Shown here: in pieces, positions 7,989-16,242 of the stretch
How positions within the stretch are numbered: position 1 is the first letter of the stretch
How the letters are laid out: every line of letters starts with the position of its first letter
Source: Christiangramia sp.
Lineage (GTDB): Bacteria > Bacteroidota > Bacteroidia > Flavobacteriales > Flavobacteriaceae
Assembly: GCF_029937855.1 (NCBI RefSeq)
Contig: NZ_JAPYPC010000002.1
Span: 62,001 to 126,000 of the forward strand
Direction of reading: 5' to 3'
Length of the DNA: 64,000 nt
The notes under the pieces: model-generated
Databases searched by the model: none
What the model was told of the DNA's origin: nothing
Seen by the model: the letters and a program-made list of their open reading frames with translations, nothing else
Made by a program: the position numbers and the translations under genes

Positions 7989-9305
7989 ATGGAATTAAAA
8001 GATAAACTTATCTCATCATTTTTAGCTTTTGAAGAAGGGCTGGAGCCAGATAAAGGAATGGATTCTATCAGAAATGAAGCTATCAGGGAATTTGAAAACC
8101 TGGGCTTTCCGAATAGAAAAGATGAGAACTGGAAATATACTTCGCTTAATGCTATATTAAAGCATGACTATACTATATTTCCGAAGAAAGAAGATGCGAT
8201 AGAATATCGTGATATTAAGAAATATCTTATTCATGATATAGATACTTACGATCTTGTATTTATTGATGGGATCTTTTCTTCACACTTGTCTCAAACCACA
8301 CACGATAAGATCGATGTTTGTTTAATGTCTTCAGCATTAACGCAGGATAAATACAGACCGGTAATAGATAATTACTTTAATAAGATAGCGCCAAAATCTG
8401 GTTTGAATTCTTTGAACACAGCTTTTGCAAGAGAAGGTGCATTTATCCATATCCATAAGAATAAGCAGGCAGATAAACCTATACAGATCATCAATTTCGC
8501 CACGGGAAATGAATCTTCTTTACTGCTTCAGCCAAGAAATCTGGTAGTGGTAGAAGAGAATTCTCATGTTCAGATTATTGAAAGACACCAAAGTCTTACA
8601 GAGCATCCGGTACTTACCAATTCTTTGACGGAGATCTATGCCGATAGAAGGGCAATGGTAGATTATTACAAGATTCAGAATGATAAAGGTTCGGCGTCTT
8701 TAATAGACAACACCTTTATAGATCAGAAAGATGAAAGTAATGTATCTGTGCATACTTTCTCATTCGGAGGAAAACTGACCCGTAACAACCTCAATTTTTA
8801 TCAAAATGGTGAGCGTATAGACTCTACCATGAAAGGGGTTACCATCATTGAAGGTAAACAGCATGTAGATCATAATACTTTAGTACACCATATTGAACCG
8901 AATTGTGAAAGTCATCAGGATTATAAAGGTATTTTTGGTGACAGTTCTACTGGAGTTTTCAACGGAAAGGTTTTAGTGGAAAAAGAAGCTCAGAAAACAA
9001 ATGCCTACCAGTCTAATAACAATATCCTTGCAGACGATAAAGCAACGATAAACTCTAAACCACAATTGGAGATCTTTGCAGATGATGTCGCCTGTAGTCA
9101 TGGATGTACTATTGGTCAATTGGATGAGGAAGCATTATTTTATCTCCAATCCAGGGGAATTCCGAGAAAAGAAGCAAGGGGACTAATGCTGTATGCTTTT
9201 GCAAATAACGTTTTGGAAAGTGTAAAGATTCCTGAAGTTAAGAAGAGAATCAATAAATTGATCGCTTCCAAGCTAGAGGTAGATCTTGGTTTTAATAACC
9301 TGTAA
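7989..9305 (+). CDS. sufD: Fe-S cluster assembly protein SufD
   Basis: A 438-residue SufD, the partner of SufB in the SufBC2D scaffold complex. It has the SufB/SufD beta-helix core in the middle and a C-terminal helical region with CSHGCTIGQLDEEALFYLQS (about residues 370-389) followed by RGIPRKEARGLM, both family hallmarks. The N-terminus contains FENLGFPNRKDENWKYTSL, typical of SufD. It lies 103 bases after sufC and 24 bases before sufS. Confidence 0.97.
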   Translation: MELKDKLISSFLAFEEGLEPDKGMDSIRNEAIREFENLGFPNRKDENWKYTSLNAILKHDYTIFPKKEDAIEYRDIKKYLIHDIDTYDLVFIDGIFSSHLSQTTHDKIDVCLMSSALTQDKYRPVIDNYFNKIAPKSGLNSLNTAFAREGAFIHIHKNKQADKPIQIINFATGNESSLLLQPRNLVVVEENSHVQIIERHQSLTEHPVLTNSLTEIYADRRAMVDYYKIQNDKGSASLIDNTFIDQKDESNVSVHTFSFGGKLTRNNLNFYQNGERIDSTMKGVTIIEGKQHVDHNTLVHHIEPNCESHQDYKGIFGDSSTGVFNGKVLVEKEAQKTNAYQSNNNILADDKATINSKPQLEIFADDVACSHGCTIGQLDEEALFYLQSRGIPRKEARGLMLYAFANNVLESVKIPEVKKRINKLIASKLEVDLGFNNL

Positions 9306-9329
9306 TATAAATTCAAAAAAATTTTAAGG

Positions 9330-10568
9330 ATGAGTCAGCAAACCCAGGCTAAGACCTTTGAGGTTGAAAAGATTCGAAAAGATTTTCCAATCCTTAACCG
9401 GAAGGTTAACGGCTATCCTTTGGTTTATTTTGATAATGCAGCCACCTCCCAAACGCCGAAACAGGTGATGGATGCGATCGTGGATTATTATTCCAATTAC
9501 AACGCAAATATCCATAGGGGTGTTCACTCTTTATCTCAGGAGGCTACAGATAAATATGAAGAGGCGAGGATAAAAATTCAGAAGCATTTTAATGCTGAAA
9601 AGGCTCATGAAATTATATTCACTTCAGGGACTACGCATGGAATTAACCTGGTAGCAAATGGTTTTTCTTCTTTATTGGAAGAAGGAGATGAAATTTTGGT
9701 TTCAGCCATGGAACATCATTCCAATATTGTTCCCTGGCAAATGCTTTGCGAAAAGACTGGCGCCAAACTTAAGGTCATTCCTATGGATCTTAAGGGTGAA
9801 CTTATTTATTCAGAATTCGAAAAATTGGTAAGTTCCAAAACCAAACTTGTATTTCTAAATCATGTTTCCAATGCTTTGGGAACTGTAAATCCTATTGAAA
9901 GAATCATTAAAAAGGCTCACGAAAATGCTGCGGCAGTTTTAATAGATGGTGCACAGGCAGCTCCTCATATTAAAGCCGATGTACAGGCTCTGGATGTTGA
10001 CTTTTATGTGGTCTCTGCACATAAAATGTGTGGCCCTACTGGCGTTGGAGTGCTCTACGGAAAAGAAGAATGGCTGGAAAAATTGCCTCCTTATCAGGGA
10101 GGTGGAGAGATGATTGCCACGGTTTCCTTTGAGAAAACTACCTATGCCGGACTTCCTCATAAATTTGAAGCCGGAACCCCTAATATCTGTGGTGGAATTG
10201 CTTTTGGTGCTGCCATAGATTATATGAATAAGATAGGCTTTAATGAAATTGCAGCTTATGAACACGAACTTCTGGTATATGCAACCCAAAAGCTAAAAGA
10301 AATCGAAGGCATGAAGATCTACGGCGAAGCCCTGGATAAAACAGCAGTAATTTCTTTTAATATTGAGGGCTTACACCCTTATGATATAGGAACTCTTCTG
10401 GATAAAATGGGAATTGCAGTGCGTACAGGACATCATTGTGCGCAACCAATCATGGATTTCTTTAAAATCCCTGGAACTGTAAGAGCCTCTTTTTCTTTTT
10501 ATAATACTTTCAGTGAAATTGACAGGTTTATCGAAGCGGTGAAAAAGGCCAAAATGATGCTTCAGTAG
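9330..10568 (+). CDS. sufS: Cysteine desulfurase SufS
   Basis: A 412-residue PLP-dependent class II cysteine desulfurase (SufS/CsdA type) that mobilises sulfur from cysteine. The PLP lysine lies in VSAHKMCGPTGVG (about residue 231) and the active-site cysteine in RTGHHCAQP (about residue 370). It also has the NAATSQTPKQVMDAI start region and the HHSNIVPW segment near residue 130. SufE, its sulfur acceptor, is encoded 560 bases downstream. A terminator follows, closing this transcription unit. Confidence 0.97.
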   Translation: MSQQTQAKTFEVEKIRKDFPILNRKVNGYPLVYFDNAATSQTPKQVMDAIVDYYSNYNANIHRGVHSLSQEATDKYEEARIKIQKHFNAEKAHEIIFTSGTTHGINLVANGFSSLLEEGDEILVSAMEHHSNIVPWQMLCEKTGAKLKVIPMDLKGELIYSEFEKLVSSKTKLVFLNHVSNALGTVNPIERIIKKAHENAAAVLIDGAQAAPHIKADVQALDVDFYVVSAHKMCGPTGVGVLYGKEEWLEKLPPYQGGGEMIATVSFEKTTYAGLPHKFEAGTPNICGGIAFGAAIDYMNKIGFNEIAAYEHELLVYATQKLKEIEGMKIYGEALDKTAVISFNIEGLHPYDIGTLLDKMGIAVRTGHHCAQPIMDFFKIPGTVRASFSFYNTFSEIDRFIEAVKKAKMMLQ

Positions 10569-10597
10569 ATCAAATTCACGAGTTAATAATAATTTAA

Positions 10598-10625
10598 AAA
10601 GGCACCTTTGAGGTGTCTTTTTTTG
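10598..10625 (+). terminator. Rho-independent terminator after sufS
   Basis: AAGGCACC pairs with GGTGTCTT across TTTGA, one G-T pair, followed by a T run. It lies 30 bases after the sufS stop. Confidence 0.75.
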
Positions 10626-10655
10626 TATTATGTCAATTGAAAAAAATAGGGAAAT

Positions 10656-11087
10656 ATGAAAACTGCCATTTTTGCCATTATAATAATGTTTTTTTCTGCA
10701 GATACCTGTTCAAAACAGGAAATGAATTCTATTGAATCTTTTAATTATGAAACCTTCACCAGGGGCTCTACGACCATGTACACAGTTACCTCAGAGAACG
10801 TAAAAGTAAAAAGTTCAGATTTAAATTCTAAGGAGAAATCAAAGAGTATCACTGCGGAAGAATGGAACTTTTTAATTGGGAGCGCTAATAAAATAGAGGC
10901 TTCAAAAATGAGCCAGTTAAAGGCGCCAACAAATTCAAGAGTTTCAGATGAGGCGCTACATGCGATCTTAAGTATTCGTAAGAATGACACTATTTATAAG
11001 ACTAACAGCTTTGATCACGGAAATCCACCAGCAGAAGTAAAGCCATTAGTTGAGGCTATTCTAAGATTGGCAGAAAATGTTGAATAG
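10656..11087 (+). CDS. Small secreted protein or lipoprotein, unknown function
   Basis: A 143-residue protein with an N-terminal hydrophobic export signal (MKTAIFAIIIMFFSADTC); the Cys at 18 could be a lipobox cysteine although the preceding residues are not ideal. The mature part has no motif I recognise. It sits between sufS and sufE but after a terminator, so it is probably separately expressed. The same pattern, a small exported protein within the suf locus, occurs between sufB and sufC. Confidence 0.6.
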   Translation: MKTAIFAIIIMFFSADTCSKQEMNSIESFNYETFTRGSTTMYTVTSENVKVKSSDLNSKEKSKSITAEEWNFLIGSANKIEASKMSQLKAPTNSRVSDEALHAILSIRKNDTIYKTNSFDHGNPPAEVKPLVEAILRLAENVE

Positions 11088-11110
11088 CACTGCTTCTTAT
11101 TGTACTTTTG
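11080..11110 (+). promoter_or_regulatory. Bacteroidetes-type promoter of sufE (TTG-N20-TACTTTTG)
   Basis: TTG at 11080 is followed after 20 bases by TACTTTTG at 11103, matching the -33/-7 pair of Bacteroidetes primary promoters. The box ends 14 bases before the sufE ATG and overlaps the 3' end of the previous gene's trailer. One of the best promoter matches in the window. Confidence 0.65.
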
Positions 11111-11124
11111 CATAAAATTGAAAT

Positions 11125-11547
11125 ATGACGATTCAGGAGAAACAACAGGAAGTGGTAGAGGAGTTTTCAATGTTTGATGACTGGATGCAGCGTTATGAAT
11201 ATATGATAGAGCTGGGGAAATCGCTTCCGCTTATTCAGGAGAAATATAAGATTGATGAAAATCTAATCAAAGGTTGTCAAAGTAAGGTGTGGGTTCATGC
11301 AGAACTGGAAGGTGATAAATTAGCTTTTACCGCAGATAGTGATGCGATCATAACCAAGGGCATTGTGGCAATACTGATTAGGGTATTTTCAGATCAACAT
11401 CCTTCAGAAATCATTGAAGCCGATACAAAATTTATAGATGAAATTGGTTTAAAGGAGCATTTATCACCAACCAGAGCCAATGGATTAGTGAGTATGGTGA
11501 AACAGTTAAAAATGTATGCGGTAGCATATCAAACTCAATTAAATTAA
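11125..11547 (+). CDS. sufE: SufE, sulfur acceptor for SufS
   Basis: A 140-residue SufE family protein. It accepts persulfide sulfur from SufS and passes it to SufB. The active cysteine is in LIKGCQSKVWV (about residue 51). The start MTIQEKQQEVVEEFSMFDDW is typical. It opens a second suf transcription unit with its own promoter-like sequence and is followed after 1 base by the sufT-like gene. Confidence 0.95.
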   Translation: MTIQEKQQEVVEEFSMFDDWMQRYEYMIELGKSLPLIQEKYKIDENLIKGCQSKVWVHAELEGDKLAFTADSDAIITKGIVAILIRVFSDQHPSEIIEADTKFIDEIGLKEHLSPTRANGLVSMVKQLKMYAVAYQTQLN

Positions 11548-11548
11548 A

Positions 11549-11872
11549 ATGGAACAGGAAATTAATACACAGGAATTAGGAGAGAAGATTGTAACTGTTC
11601 TTAAAACAATATACGATCCGGAAATTCCGGTAGATATATATGAGCTGGGACTTATTTACGACGTAATGGTAAGTACAGATTACGATGTTAAAATTTTAAT
11701 GACGCTTACCACTCCCAATTGTCCGGTTGCTGAAACTTTGCCTTTAGAGGTGGAAGAAAAGGTAAAATCACTGGATATGGTGAAAGATGCGGAAGTAGAA
11801 ATTACTTTTGATCCGCCTTGGAGCCAGGATCTTATGAGTGAGGGGGCCAAGCTGGAACTCGGACTTTTATAA
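11549..11872 (+). CDS. SufT-like MIP18 family protein (DUF59)
   Basis: A 107-residue protein of the MIP18/DUF59 family, associated with Fe-S cluster assembly and maturation. Visible hallmarks are IYDPEIPVDIYELGLIYDV (about residues 22-40), TTPNCPVAETLP (about 68-79, with the conserved Cys) and the C-terminal DPPWSQDLMSEGAKLELG. Tightly packed between sufE (1-base gap) and the DUF2480 gene (9-base gap), so it belongs to this operon and probably assists cluster delivery. Confidence 0.93.
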   Translation: MEQEINTQELGEKIVTVLKTIYDPEIPVDIYELGLIYDVMVSTDYDVKILMTLTTPNCPVAETLPLEVEEKVKSLDMVKDAEVEITFDPPWSQDLMSEGAKLELGLL

Positions 11873-11881
11873 TTTCAGGTT

Positions 11882-12394
11882 ATGGCGGAAGAGATTTTAA
11901 ATCGGGTCGCTCAGAGCAAATTGATCACCTTTAACCTTGAAGATCATTATCCAAAAGGAGAAAGGGAGCTTTTTGATCTTAGTAAGTGGCTTCTTGAAGG
12001 TTTTGTATTAAAAGAAAAAGATTTTAGAGACCAGGCGAAAGCGCACCACTGGTCACAGTACAATGATAAGTTTATAGCGTTACATTGTGCTACAGATGCC
12101 ATTGTACCTGCATGGGCATACATGCTTATAAGCACTTATCTTCAACCCTATGCCAGGAAAGTGGTGATAGGAGATTTGGAAAACCTGGAAAGCCATTTGT
12201 ACCAGGAGGTGATCCAGCAGTTGGATGTTTCAGATTTTAAGGATAAATCGGTGATTGTTAAGGGTTGTTCCAATAAACCTGTTCCGAAGAATGCTTATAT
12301 TTTCTTAATACAAAAACTACAACCTGTAGTGAAAAGCCTTATGTATGGTGAAGCATGTTCATCGGTTCCATTATATAAAAAATCAAAAAAATAG
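11882..12394 (+). CDS. DUF2480 family protein
   Basis: A 170-residue cytosolic protein resembling the Bacteroidetes-restricted DUF2480 family (start like MAEEILNRVAQSKLITFNLED; DLSKWLLEGFVLKEKDFR; IVKGCSNKPVPKNAYIFL). It has two noteworthy cysteines, in KGCSNKP (about 137) and in GEACSSVPLYK near the C-terminus, plus FIALHCATDAIVPAWAYML mid-protein. Function is not known. Placement directly after sufE and the sufT-like gene suggests a link to Fe-S assembly; this is inference from context. Confidence 0.8.
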   Translation: MAEEILNRVAQSKLITFNLEDHYPKGERELFDLSKWLLEGFVLKEKDFRDQAKAHHWSQYNDKFIALHCATDAIVPAWAYMLISTYLQPYARKVVIGDLENLESHLYQEVIQQLDVSDFKDKSVIVKGCSNKPVPKNAYIFLIQKLQPVVKSLMYGEACSSVPLYKKSKK

Positions 12395-12396
12395 AA

Positions 12397-13296
12397 ATGA
12401 AGAAAACTTTACTCGTTGCATTTTCATTAATGTTCAGTATAACGATTTCCTACGCACAAGATGAAGAAAACGATACCATTCCAAATGGCTGGAAAAAAGA
12501 GGGAAATGTGCAGCTGCTTTTTAATCAGTCGGCTTTTAATAAAGAATGGACTGGGGGAGGAACATCCAGTATCGCCGGAAACCTTTCAGTAGATTACCAG
12601 TTCAATTATAAAATGGATGATTTTTCCTGGAACAACAGGATTTTCGGAAATTATGGTCTTACTAAGGTAAAAGATGATGAATTTATAAGAAAAACGAGTG
12701 ATCGTCTTGAATTGAATTCTATTGCAGGAAAAAAAATTCAGGAATCAAATTATTACTATTCCTGGTTTTTAAATTTTAGAACGCAATTTGCAAAAGGATA
12801 TGAGTTTAGTGAAGATGCTGAAACCGGGAAAACCCTCAGGACAGAAATTTCAGATTTTATGTCACCAGGGTATCTACAAACCGGTCCTGGCATTATGTGG
12901 AAAAAAAATGATGACCTGGTGATCAATTTCGCCCCTGCCACTGCACGGTTTATTTTTGTAAATAAGGACTTTACTACAGGACCTGATTATGTTGATGGGG
13001 ATTACTTTGGCGTAGATGAAGGTAAAGCCATGAGATTTGAATTAGGCGCTTCCCTAAGCGGGTATTTTAAATATGGAATTATGGAGAATGTGGCTATGGA
13101 ACATACCTTATCTTTATATTCCAATTATCTGGATAAACCGGGCAATATAGATATAGATTATTTGCTGAATGTAGAAATGGGGATCAATGATTATCTTTCT
13201 GCGAACCTCGTTTTTCAAGCCGTTTATGATGATAATGCCGTTGGGGCATTTCAGATTAGGGAAGTATTTGGTTTAGGAATTAATTTCGGATTCTAG
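12397..13296 (+). CDS. DUF3078 family outer-membrane beta-barrel protein
   Basis: A 299-residue exported protein. Residues 1-20 form a signal peptide (MKKTLLVAFSLMFSITISYA). The mature part is rich in alternating aromatic strands and resembles DUF3078, a Bacteroidetes family of predicted outer-membrane beta-barrels (NQSAFNKEWTGGGTSSIAGN; FLNFRTQFAKGYEF; VFGLGINFGF at the C-terminus, ending in Phe as barrels often do). It starts 2 bases after the DUF2480 stop, so it is the last gene of the sufE operon; a terminator follows 24 bases after its stop. Confidence 0.8.
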   Translation: MKKTLLVAFSLMFSITISYAQDEENDTIPNGWKKEGNVQLLFNQSAFNKEWTGGGTSSIAGNLSVDYQFNYKMDDFSWNNRIFGNYGLTKVKDDEFIRKTSDRLELNSIAGKKIQESNYYYSWFLNFRTQFAKGYEFSEDAETGKTLRTEISDFMSPGYLQTGPGIMWKKNDDLVINFAPATARFIFVNKDFTTGPDYVDGDYFGVDEGKAMRFELGASLSGYFKYGIMENVAMEHTLSLYSNYLDKPGNIDIDYLLNVEMGINDYLSANLVFQAVYDDNAVGAFQIREVFGLGINFGF

Positions 13297-13320
13297 AATT
13301 TGAATTTATAAAAATATCGA

Positions 13321-13346
13321 GGCTCGCAAATGTGCGAGCCTTTTTC
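13321..13346 (+). terminator. Rho-independent terminator closing the sufE operon
   Basis: GGCTCGCA and TGCGAGCC form a perfect 8-bp stem around AATG, followed by five T. Confidence 0.88.
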
Positions 13347-13400
13347 AGTTAAATTTTTGTTGAAGTCTGTAAGCTGCTAATACCGTAGCTATGTATTGTT

Positions 13401-13408
13401 TACCTTTG
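13401..13408 (+). promoter_or_regulatory. Putative hflX promoter box (TACCTTTG), leaderless arrangement
   Basis: TACCTTTG matches the -7 consensus and ends only 5 bases before ATG 13414. A transcript starting at the usual distance would begin at or next to the start codon. It also shows that the TTG start at 13396 used by the ORF track, which lies upstream of the box, is wrong. Confidence 0.5.
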
Positions 13409-13413
13409 TATTT

Positions 13414-14637
13414 ATGATTGAAAAAACAGATCTATCTTTTGAAAGGGCTGTTCTGGTTGGTATAGTTACCAAAGAACAGGACGAAGATAAACTTGACGAA
13501 TATCTGGATGAACTTGAATTCCTAACCTATACGGCGGGAGGGGAAGTGATCAAACGGTTTTCTCAAAAATTGGAGAAACCCAATCCCAAGACCTTTATAG
13601 GTACAGGGAAGATGGAAGACGTAAGGGAATTTGTGAAAGAAAATGAAATTGGCGCGGTTATTTTTGATGATGAACTTTCGCCCGCACAGCAAAAAAATAT
13701 AGAAAAAATCCTTAAATGTAAGATCCTGGATCGTACCAATCTTATCCTGGATATTTTCGCGCAGCGAGCAAAGACAAGTTATGCAAGAACCCAGGTGGAA
13801 CTTGCCCAATATGAATATTTACTTCCCAGGCTTGCAGGAATGTGGACTCACCTGGAAAGACAGCGAGGTGGTATTGGGATGCGTGGCCCCGGGGAAACAG
13901 AAATTGAGACCGACCGTAGGATAGTTCGGGATAAGATCTCTTTACTGAAGAAAAAGCTGGAAACCATAGATAAACAAATGGAAGTGCAGCGTGGAAATCG
14001 CGGACAGCTGGTTCGTGTGGCCCTGGTGGGATACACAAATGTTGGGAAATCTACCTTAATGAACGTGATTAGCAAAAGTGATGTCTTTGCTGAAAACAAA
14101 TTATTTGCGACTTTAGACACTACCGTGCGAAAGGTAGTGATACGCAACCTGCCATTTTTATTAAGTGATACCGTAGGATTTATAAGAAAATTACCTACGC
14201 AGCTGGTAGAATCCTTTAAATCTACGCTTGATGAGGTACGGGAAGCTGATCTTTTACTGCATGTGGTGGATATTTCACATCCCAACTTTGAAGATCATAT
14301 TGATTCTGTAAACCAGATTCTTACCGAGATTGAAACTATAGGTAAGCCAACGATCATGGTTTTTAATAAGATTGATGCTTATAAGCCTGAAAAGATCGAT
14401 GAAGATGATTTAATGACTGAAAAGACTTCAGCACATTATACGCTAAAGGAATGGAAGCGTACCTGGATGAATAGAATGGGTGATAATGTTCTGTTTATTT
14501 CAGCTCTGAATAAGGAAAATATGGAAGATTTCCGAAAGAAAGTATATGAAGCCGTGAGGGAAATTCATATTACTCGCTTTCCTTACAATAATTTCCTCTA
14601 TCCTGAATATGATAAATACGGCGAGCAAAAAGAATAG
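13414..14637 (+). CDS. hflX: GTPase HflX
   Basis: A 407-residue ribosome-associated GTPase, in this family involved in splitting or rescuing stalled ribosomes. The N-terminal HflX domain (about 1-180) includes FIGTGKMEDVREF and a central coiled coil after the GPGETEIETDRR motif. The G domain has G1 GYTNVGKST (near residue 209), G3 DTVGFIRKLP (near 254) and G4 FNKIDAYK (near 319). I prefer ATG 13414 (MIEKTDLSFERA) to the upstream TTG because the latter precedes the promoter box. Confidence 0.95.
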   Translation: MIEKTDLSFERAVLVGIVTKEQDEDKLDEYLDELEFLTYTAGGEVIKRFSQKLEKPNPKTFIGTGKMEDVREFVKENEIGAVIFDDELSPAQQKNIEKILKCKILDRTNLILDIFAQRAKTSYARTQVELAQYEYLLPRLAGMWTHLERQRGGIGMRGPGETEIETDRRIVRDKISLLKKKLETIDKQMEVQRGNRGQLVRVALVGYTNVGKSTLMNVISKSDVFAENKLFATLDTTVRKVVIRNLPFLLSDTVGFIRKLPTQLVESFKSTLDEVREADLLLHVVDISHPNFEDHIDSVNQILTEIETIGKPTIMVFNKIDAYKPEKIDEDDLMTEKTSAHYTLKEWKRTWMNRMGDNVLFISALNKENMEDFRKKVYEAVREIHITRFPYNNFLYPEYDKYGEQKE

Positions 14638-14703
14638 CTTAGTAAAGCTTTAACTATTTTTTAAAATCATCTTTTTAAATTTATGAGTATCAAAAACTTA
14701 TAG

Positions 14704-15432
14704 ATGATGAGAAGCTTGTCTATTTTAATAATCGCCTTAGCCGTAAGTTTAAATTTAAAGGCACAATCTCTTGAAGGTTCCTGGAAACTGGTGGAAGAAA
14801 ATGGAAGAAAAATAACCGATAAAGAAGTGGTTAGGATCTACCAGGATAATTATTTTGCTGAAGGAGCCAAAGAGTTAAGTTCCAACGAATTTTTATGGGC
14901 CCTTGGCGGAGAATATGATTCAGAGGATTATTCGGTAACACTTGATTTTAATACAAAATCTCCGGAAATGGTAGGTGACAGCATAGATCCAAAGCTTACA
15001 TTTATTAACGAGAATAAGATCAGGATCAATGAGGTAGATGAAGTGCAGGTTTGGGATAAAATATCTTCCGAAGAAAATGCATTAGATGGTAATTGGGTGA
15101 TCACTGGTAGAAAGCGTAATGGAGAGATGAACCGAATGACGCCCGGCGCGAGGCGTACTGTTAAAATCCTGGGAGGTGACCACTTTCAGTGGATTGCTTT
15201 TAACTCAGAAACACGGGAATTTTCAGGTACCGGAGGCGGTACTTATACTTCTGAAGATGGTAAGAATACCGAAAATATAGAATTTTTCTCCAGGGATAAA
15301 AACAGGGTTGGAGCCAGTCTTGGATTCGATTATGAATTAAAAGACGGAGAATGGCATCATTCCGGTAAAAGTTCTAAAGGTGATCCTATCTACGAGATCT
15401 GGTCTCCTTATGCTGAGGCCTATTCAAAATAA
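14704..15432 (+). CDS. Secreted two-repeat lipocalin-like protein, unknown function
   Basis: A 242-residue exported protein with a signal peptide (MMRSLSILIIALAVSLNLKAQ). The mature part has two similar halves: LEGSWKLVEENGRK near residue 23 and LDGNWVITGRKRNGE near 128, each opening a beta-rich segment. This start is typical of lipocalin-like domains in Bacteroidetes, so two tandem lipocalin-like barrels are likely. Ligand unknown. It converges with the minus-strand SDR gene, leaving 2 bases between the stops. Confidence 0.65.
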   Translation: MMRSLSILIIALAVSLNLKAQSLEGSWKLVEENGRKITDKEVVRIYQDNYFAEGAKELSSNEFLWALGGEYDSEDYSVTLDFNTKSPEMVGDSIDPKLTFINENKIRINEVDEVQVWDKISSEENALDGNWVITGRKRNGEMNRMTPGARRTVKILGGDHFQWIAFNSETREFSGTGGGTYTSEDGKNTENIEFFSRDKNRVGASLGFDYELKDGEWHHSGKSSKGDPIYEIWSPYAEAYSK

Positions 15433-15434
15433 AT

Positions 15435-16241
15435 CTACCAGATAGCTTTGGAAAATTTAAAATCCAGTTCTTTCCTGAGCTTTTCAGAACTTATCTTTTT
15501 TCCTTTTGAGGATTCAGAAATATCAAATTGAGGCACTTCGAGTCCGCGATCTGTGGCTATTTTGGAATAATATTCTTTTTTAGCTGGATGGTCGGGGTAG
15601 ACCAGATTCCAGACCGAATTATCTTTGTCTTTTTTCATTAATGTAAAGATCGCCTGGATACAATCTTCCTGGTGCACGAGGTTTATAGGTGCTTCGGGAT
15701 TTTTTACTCCGGTTTTTCCTGAAAGGTGATTTACAGGATGCCTTTTTTCTCCAATTAATCCTCCAAATCTTATAATAGAAGCATTGAAATTTTCATTATT
15801 TAAAAACAATAATTCCACATTGCGCAGTTGTACTGAAACATTCTTGGAATTATCTGTATTTGAATTTTCATCATATGTGGTGAAATCTTCGGTATCCTTA
15901 TACACCGAAGTGGAACTTGTAAAGATCACTTTTTGAAGGTGTGACTTTTCTATATAAGGGATGAGGTTTTTAATCTTTTTTACGAAGTTGATATCTGGAT
16001 TTTTTCTCAAACCCGGCGGAACGTCAACAATAAGTAAATCTGTTCCTGAAAGAAAAGACCTTATATCTCCCTGTATCCCTTTTTCAAAAAGTTTGATGGA
16101 ATAGGGAACGATACCAGCAGCCCGGACTTCAGCGAACTTTTCCATGCTGGTTACCGAGCCCCTAACTTCGTGGTTCTCCTTTCGAAGCCTTTTTCCAAGT
16201 TCCATTCCCAGCCATCCGCACCCAAGTATCGATATTTTCAT
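15435..16241 (-). CDS. SDR/NAD-dependent epimerase-like protein (YeeZ-like)
   Basis: A 268-residue Rossmann-fold protein. The N-terminal dinucleotide site is SILGCGWLGMELGKRL, a GxGxxG pattern with bulky residues as in YeeZ-type proteins, followed by VIFTSSTSVYKDTEDF near residue 110 with the usual SDR Ser and Tyr. No substrate can be assigned. It starts 1 base after the M28 peptidase stop and is probably co-transcribed with it. Confidence 0.8.
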   Translation of the reverse strand: MKISILGCGWLGMELGKRLRKENHEVRGSVTSMEKFAEVRAAGIVPYSIKLFEKGIQGDIRSFLSGTDLLIVDVPPGLRKNPDINFVKKIKNLIPYIEKSHLQKVIFTSSTSVYKDTEDFTTYDENSNTDNSKNVSVQLRNVELLFLNNENFNASIIRFGGLIGEKRHPVNHLSGKTGVKNPEAPINLVHQEDCIQAIFTLMKKDKDNSVWNLVYPDHPAKKEYYSKIATDRGLEVPQFDISESSKGKKISSEKLRKELDFKFSKAIW

Positions 16242-16242
16242 A

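Noticed and set aside
13848-14285. 145-codon minus-strand ORF within hflX
   Set aside because: Antisense shadow, Ser/Thr-rich composition typical of the reverse strand of coding DNA.
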